In this document: positions 58,983-64,000 of the stretch, piece by piece
Numbering within the stretch: the first letter of the stretch is position 1
How the letters are laid out: each line of letters begins with the position of its first letter
Origin: Eleginops maclovinus
Lineage: Eukaryota; Chordata; Actinopteri; Perciformes; Eleginopidae
Assembly (NCBI RefSeq): GCF_036324505.1
Contig: NC_086365.1
Coordinates: forward strand, 7,188,655 to 7,252,654
Direction: 5' to 3'
DNA: 64,000 nucleotides
The notes under the pieces: generated by a model
Told to the model about the DNA's origin: nothing
Database searches by the model: none
What the model saw: the letters and a program-made list of their open reading frames with translations, nothing else
Translations under genes and position numbers: made by a program

Positions 58983-59311
58983 TATGAGTGAACATATTCT
59001 GACTCCATTTGCAGCACCACAGTGTATTACCAGAACAGAACACATTGTGTGTTATTATTTTTGCATGCTGCCAACATATATACATCAAAGAATGATTGTG
59101 AAAAAACTGTTGAATGCAACTTCAGTGAAAAGCTGCAGCAATTGTCCACCTCCATGTGCATTGCCATAAAGTGTATAATAAAACATACATCTTCCCATAA
59201 CAGTGGCAGCCAACTGGGGTTTGGGAGCATTTTTGCATGCATGCATGTATTAAAGGGTTAAAAACAAAGATTGTTGTGGTGCCAGAAAAAAAGAGGATAG
59301 TGAATAAGTCA

Positions 59312-59793
59312 AGAATGGTTTAAATACTTGATAGAACCAAACTATAATTGAGGGTGTGGGTAAAATGCTGCCAATGTCAAAAGAATAAGTGAAAGAAAAT
59401 CCATATAGATAGTTCTAACTAGCATCTGTGGTGCTACAGATCCTGAATAACAGAAGCATATTTGCCTTTCATTTTTAACCAACAGGTGGTCATTCCTGCA
59501 TTATGTTTAAACATATCTTCAGTGTAGTTAAAGCCATCACATCATCCAGTAACAATGGTTTGATAGCACTTTTGCTTGAATTCATTATAGGATTTTTCAA
59601 AGATTTAGATAATTTTGGCCCCTAAAATGAGTATAGTTGTGACCCTAAAGATATTAGGTCCAGAATGGTTGTTGATACATAATAGACTGTAATGGAGGGA
59701 GTAAGGAAAATGCTGCAAATATATAAATTAAAATAATGATTTAAAGAAAATCCTGATAATCTGTTACCTAGCATCTCTAGCGGAACATAATCC
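59312..59793 (+). repeat. Diverged local tandem duplication (about 345-bp period)
   Basis: The segment 59312-59447 is echoed at 59657-59793. Shared words in order include AGAATGGTT, AAAATGCTGC.AAT, AAAGAAAATCC and CTAGCATCT. The spacing between matching words is about constant. Both copies are non-coding. Confidence 0.55.
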
Positions 59794-59799
59794 GTGTTC

Positions 59800-61550
59800 G
59801 TAGATACATTGAATTAACATTCAGAAACAGCTCAAATTAACTTAAGACTTCTGGGAACATCATGTGGACCCAGATATTGGATTCCTGCTGCAGTGTGTCA
59901 GGACCATCAGGCATCCTTCACACATCTTCAATACAGTGGGCGTGTTGAGACTGTATACGGTTAGTATAGACCTGATCACACAGATCGCCTCTCCCTGTCT
60001 CTATGGTAACCTGTTGCCATTCCACGAAGGCTTAAATGGATTGTCTCAGGCCTTGAGAGGCAAACAGCGGTGAGGCATCTACAGTCAGAGTGTAAGTGAC
60101 GATCAGAAGCAGCAGGGGGGGAAAAATGTCCCTGAATCATTGTCTGATACGTTGCACTGCAGTTCACCAAATCATGTTGGTGAAAAAAAGTGTTTTTCTG
60201 CTGTTTCTTCTTTCTTTGCTGTGTCTGAACAAACAGAGGAAATGACAAGAGGTCTAGTAAGCGTTGGCTAGTCAAAGAGCCACTTAAAATGTTACTTCAA
60301 TATGTAATGCTTTGAAATAAGATCAACATCCAATACGCTTGTGGCCGCAAAATGTCAAGAAACTAAATCAAAGAATAAATATTCACTATGTGGGGTTTAA
60401 GAAACACTGGTGCCATCTTGTGGTAATAACATTTCAACACGGCATACTTTGACCTTTATTTGACCTACAATAGGATGTATTTTAAGATGACAAATGGATG
60501 AAAACATTTTTGTCATGTGTGTCAATGACTTCATACAACTGCAGTGTGCTCCTAAGCATTTAACTGAAACTGTATTAATATGCATGTATTTATATATATA
60601 TATTTTGTATTAATTTGCTACATGCTTTTTAATGTTCAAAGATGTTGATCATTTGTTGAAAAAAAAATGTTATGAAAGTTGTGATTCTGAAAAAGGAAAA
60701 AGGTCCAGAAAGTTTTAAAAAGATGAAATATTTGATAGAAATGTAAAGAGATTTCTGCCAATATACTGTATTTACATTTTATAAAACTGATTGATGATGA
60801 TCTGATTAACACAATATTTGTACATTTGTAATTTCAGGTGTTGCAGAATACTTAAAAAGGGACTGAATAAAACCAAATATGAGTATTTTTAATACCTTTA
60901 CCTGCCAGAGAATCATTAAACATTGTGCAGAAGAGTGGATAAAAAGCCTGTTACACTTCCTCCTTTAGTTTATAGGTCACTTTGGTCCATATTAATTATC
61001 CAGCTGACGCCAAGTTAGAGGTCAAAGAATTACCTGAAAGCCGTTTCACTTAAAAGCTGTAAAATCTGTGGGGTCTTTTATTGCAAAGGGACAAGGGTCT
61101 TTTACGACAACACTCCTCAGAAGTTCCTTCCGCTCTGCAGAGTCTGGGGGTCAGGGGTTTGACCCGTCAGTCAGCAGTTGGGTTTTTCTAAAAAACCTGC
61201 ACCGCTAGTCCTGAGCTTCAGAGACTAAATTAGATCCTAAAAAAGTCAGCTGTGCAACAACTGTTCCATCTTTTCACACCCTCACCCACACAGCTAGAGC
61301 TACAAAAACACTAACTGTCATTCAAGCTAACAATTCTACCTTAAGGGCCAACTTTGTCAAATAACAGTGACATAGGTGTCTTGGGTTATGTTGCATGTAC
61401 TTTGTTTATGAAATGGATTATAGAATATCTTATGGAAACTTTTTATGTGGATAAAAATAATCTTTAACAACTGCATAGGTCAAAATAGGAAACTTCTGAA
61501 GATCAGACCAGTAAGCCCTGCATACTACGAGTAGTGAAATCAACACCACC
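59800..61550. other. Gene-free interval
   Basis: No gene or bounded repeat was recognised between the local duplication and the troponin T 3' end. Confidence 0.4.
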
Positions 61551-61563
61551 ACATTCAATCAGA

Positions 61564-61569
61564 TTTAAT
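61564..61569 (-). terminator. Possible troponin T poly(A) signal
   Basis: ATTAAA on the - strand, about 170 bases after the stop codon. It is the nearest plausible hexamer; a canonical AATAAA is not found until about 61075. Confidence 0.4.
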
Positions 61570-61738
61570 GAAGCATCATAAAGTTAGAACAATCAGATAT
61601 TTGTTCATCATTCAAGGCTTGGTTAACTTCATGTACTTCAGTACGAGTTCCCCCATCAAATCCACACAATCCCTCAGAGAGATTTTATGATACAGGACGC
61701 AAATAGGCGACAAATAGTCCAGACAGTCCAGTTGTAGT

Positions 61739-62575
61739 CTACTTCCAGGATCCAGACTTGCCTTTGGCACTGCGGGAGGTCTTGGATGCTTTGGAGCCCC
61801 TCTGGTGATCGCTCACTCGGTTCCTCAGCACCGATATTTCATATTTCTGCTTCTTCAGCTTCTCAGCAAGCTCGAACTTCTCTGCGTGGAGCTGGTGGAG
61901 CCACTGCCACAGGTCCTGCGCCTTCTCCGCCAGCTTCTCCTGGTTCAGGTGGTCGATGTTGAGCGGCTTCCGGCGCTCCATCAGGGCCTTCTTCTTCTCC
62001 TCCCGTGCTGTCAGCTTCTTGCCCTTTTTCTGGTCCACCTTCTGCAGGTAGCCGCCAAAGGACTTGTTGGTAAAGATCTTCTTCTTCTTGGCCTCCTCGT
62101 CGGCGCGCAGTTTGGCTGCCTCCTCCTCGCGCCTCGCCCTCTCCTCGGCCAGGCGTGCTTGCCGCTCGCGGTCCTGCTCGGAGCGCACGCGCTGTTGCTC
62201 CGCTCTGTCTGAACGACGATGCTCGATACGGCTACGAAGGTGGATTAGCTCTTCTTCCTCCTTCTGGCGGGTGGAGAAATGGGACTCGATGAGGGTCTGC
62301 AGGTCGTTGAAGTCTTTTTCTAATCTCTTGCGATGAAGGTCGTCAAAATCCACCTTCTCACCATCAGGGAGTTTTGGAGGAGCGATATTTGGAACATAGG
62401 TTGTCTTGGGACGCCATTTGGAGTCCTCCTCTTGCTCATTTTCCTCTGCAGGCTTCTCTTCCTTCTCTGCAGCTTCATCATCCTCCTGCTGCTGCTGCTC
62501 CTCTTCAACCTCGTCATTCACCTCCTCCTCCTCCTCTTGCTCATAGTCCTCCACAATCTCCTCGCTGTCTGACAT
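61739..62575 (-). CDS. Troponin T, intronless gene
   Basis: Tropomyosin-binding subunit of the thin-filament troponin complex, which conveys Ca2+ control of contraction. The start at 62575 gives [13 protein letters not shown], the family's usual MSD.EE opening, and 278 residues. Residues 1 to about 60 are the acidic hypervariable tail (E/Q-rich). About 75-175 is the first tropomyosin-binding helix ([48 protein letters not shown]). About 185-260 includes [18 protein letters not shown] and the troponin I-binding coiled coil ([19 protein letters not shown]). The protein ends GSWK where relatives end GRWK. Vertebrate troponin T genes normally have many exons; here all lies in one, so this is a retrogene. 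It mixes features of the slow, cardiac and fast paralogues, so I give no symbol. It converges on syt10. Confidence 0.93.
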   Translation of the reverse strand: MSDSEEIVEDYEQEEEEEVNDEVEEEQQQQEDDEAAEKEEKPAEENEQEEDSKWRPKTTYVPNIAPPKLPDGEKVDFDDLHRKRLEKDFNDLQTLIESHFSTRQKEEEELIHLRSRIEHRRSDRAEQQRVRSEQDRERQARLAEERARREEEAAKLRADEEAKKKKIFTNKSFGGYLQKVDQKKGKKLTAREEKKKALMERRKPLNIDHLNQEKLAEKAQDLWQWLHQLHAEKFELAEKLKKQKYEISVLRNRVSDHQRGSKASKTSRSAKGKSGSWK

Positions 62576-62685
62576 GATGGTACGTGGGAGGTTTTCCAGG
62601 GAAGAGAAAGCAGGATGAACACCAAGACCAGCTGGTGTTGTGCACACAGGAGATGAGTGGAGTCTCGGGCGTGCAGAGCGGGGGG

Positions 62686-62694
62686 TTTTAAAGG
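62686..62694 (-). promoter_or_regulatory. TATA-like box of the troponin T gene
   Basis: CTTTAAAAC on the - strand, about 110 bases upstream of the ATG. A start about 30 bases downstream would leave a 5' UTR of roughly 80 bases. The spacing is plausible, and muscle genes often have TATA boxes. Confidence 0.4.
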
Positions 62695-62858
62695 TTTGCC
62701 TTCAACATGTGACATCAGAGGGACCAAAGTCTCCAGAGTGTGGGTCAGGAGCAGGGCGGATTTTGAGACAGATGGAAGGGTCTATTTTCTCCTCACCGAA
62801 CTTCACCCTTACTCCCCCCCCACCCCCCGCACTCTACTCTGACCCTACAGCGCCTCCT

Positions 62859-62865
62859 CATTCCT
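62859..62865. promoter_or_regulatory. MCAT-like element (CATTCCT)
   Basis: CATTCCT on the + strand lies about 165 bases upstream of the TATA-like box. The MCAT motif binds TEAD factors and is a known control site in troponin T promoters. A single 7-mer may occur by chance. An E-box CATGTG lies nearby at about 62705. Confidence 0.3.
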
Positions 62866-62889
62866 TTGTAAGGACAAGATGAGGGACTA

Positions 62890-64000
62890 TTTCAGATACA
62901 CAACAGATGCGCACACACACACTTGTGCTTTCCAGGCCCACAATGCAACACTAAGTATCCCCAGGAACAAATAACAGTCATACTTGAGAGGTCTTCTGAG
63001 CCCCTGTTGTTGACCGGAGACCGATGTGGAATCTGGTGTACAATAGAGAACAATGTAGAGTAATTAATAAATATTTTACACAGGGCTGCCCAAGCTTAGC
63101 TGAGTTTTTGCCAATAACTTTGGTAAACACAACATTTAAACCGATGCTTTGGCCTTTTCTTTGTGGATAAACAGTCTCTCAGTCTTACAGTTTTGTCGAT
63201 AGAAATCAAGAAATGTGATTCCTTTAGCCAAGACAGCTTTAATAGCGTGCGCACATTAGGGGACTTGCTAATCTATCATGCTAGTTCTAAAGCCAATGTG
63301 GTGTTTAAGAAGTTCCATTAACAAAGCACGATGCAATCTCTTAAGTACGTCACAGTTGGTGAGGATTTTAATGACGGGAAGTTACAGCTGTCACAAAATC
63401 CAACGCCAGTCAAAAACTTGAACATCCTGAACCCTGTAGCATTAACAAAACTAACAAGTAAAAAACACAGTTTATCTGTCATCTCTTAACATCATACATT
63501 CTAAAATCTAGAGTTTTGAACGGAGAATTTTGATTATTTAAGTAACATAAGTAAACTGAAAGGACCATGAAGTTAACTATTATATTTTTGTATACATCTA
63601 AAAAAAAATGTTGTAAAGTAACCATTATAGCAGTCATTTCAAAACATGAAAGTATGGATAACAACTTTTATTTGAAGAATAAACAGTTAAAAAGCCCCAC
63701 TAAAGACCTCAGTAAGAACAATGACGTGCAAGATGAGCTTTACTGCTCCGGCCATGTCTCCACTTTGGAATGTAATTAAAACATTCTTGCTATTAGAGGC
63801 TTTCAGCTTTCAGCACTGTGTGGATTAAAGTGTAATTGCCCCTACGCTGCAACACTTAAACGCTGATGTCAAGAATTTATGTTTCCAAGTCTTGAGTTAT
63901 CAGTGGAGAGTGAAGCGTAGTTTGTAGAGGATGAGATAACTGATGGAGACAGACAGGTGCTCTGTGTCTGAGAATCCCAATTAAAGAGTTTCATGCGCCT
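62890..64000. other. Gene-free right end of the window
   Basis: No supported coding sequence, RNA or repeat was found. Two open frames of about 60-70 codons overlap on opposite strands near 63480-63780 and look random. Confidence 0.4.

Noticed and set aside
61805..62577. Long + strand open frames opposite the troponin T gene
   Set aside because: They are antisense shadows of the E/K-rich troponin T codons (leucine- and serine-rich products).
1..64000. CRISPR array, operon or phage-type system
   Set aside because: There are no regularly spaced repeats, no dense gene clusters and no prokaryotic signals; the window is vertebrate nuclear DNA.

Overview
The window looks like a teleost fish chromosome, probably from a percomorph. 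The evidence is one seven-exon vertebrate gene, long AT-rich non-coding stretches, and fish-type interspersed repeats (Tc1 transposon, RTE/Rex-like and L2-like LINE pieces, tRNA-headed SINEs, hAT- and mariner-type MITEs). I see no bacterial or organellar sequence. The species cannot be named from the sequence alone.

Two host protein genes are well supported. (1) A complete synaptotagmin-10 gene (syt10, + strand) has coding exons at 40129-40261, 40947-41343, 43929-44490, 45573-45693, 45956-46127, 47022-47151 and 49047-49118. Every junction has GT..AG and compatible phase, giving a 528-residue protein with an N-terminal cysteine region, one membrane segment, C2A and C2B. It is preceded by a GC-rich promoter-like region and followed by a poly(A) signal near 51140. 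(2) An intronless troponin T gene lies on the - strand (61739-62575, 278 residues). It converges tail-to-tail on syt10 and has a TATA-like box, an MCAT-like site and a short 3' UTR. Its single-exon structure points to an old retrogene that still has an open frame.

Layout: 1-15 kb is repeat-rich and gene-free. It includes a 5'-truncated LINE bounded by a perfect 13-bp target duplication (1673-2900), SINEs at 3750 and 8056, an L2-like relic at 9402, and LINE tails. At 15.36-17.01 kb is a full-length Tc1-like transposon with an uninterrupted 340-residue DDE transposase. 17-25 kb holds two hAT-type MITEs, a perfect 20-bp hairpin, a CAT microsatellite and a dispersed repeat. 25-39 kb is mostly unannotatable, apart from a 651-bp nested-palindrome MITE (29583-30233), a mariner-type MITE (32898-33110) and a second copy of the 3750 SINE (38627). 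40-51 kb is syt10. 51-61.5 kb is non-coding with repeats. 61.5-62.9 kb is the troponin T gene. The remainder to 64 kb shows no gene.

The two host genes have no evident functional link: one encodes a vesicle calcium sensor and the other a thin-filament muscle protein. The most notable points are the coding-intact Tc1 element with its inverted/direct-repeat ends, the intronless troponin T, and the nested-palindrome MITE. I did not find a convincing novel multi-gene system.
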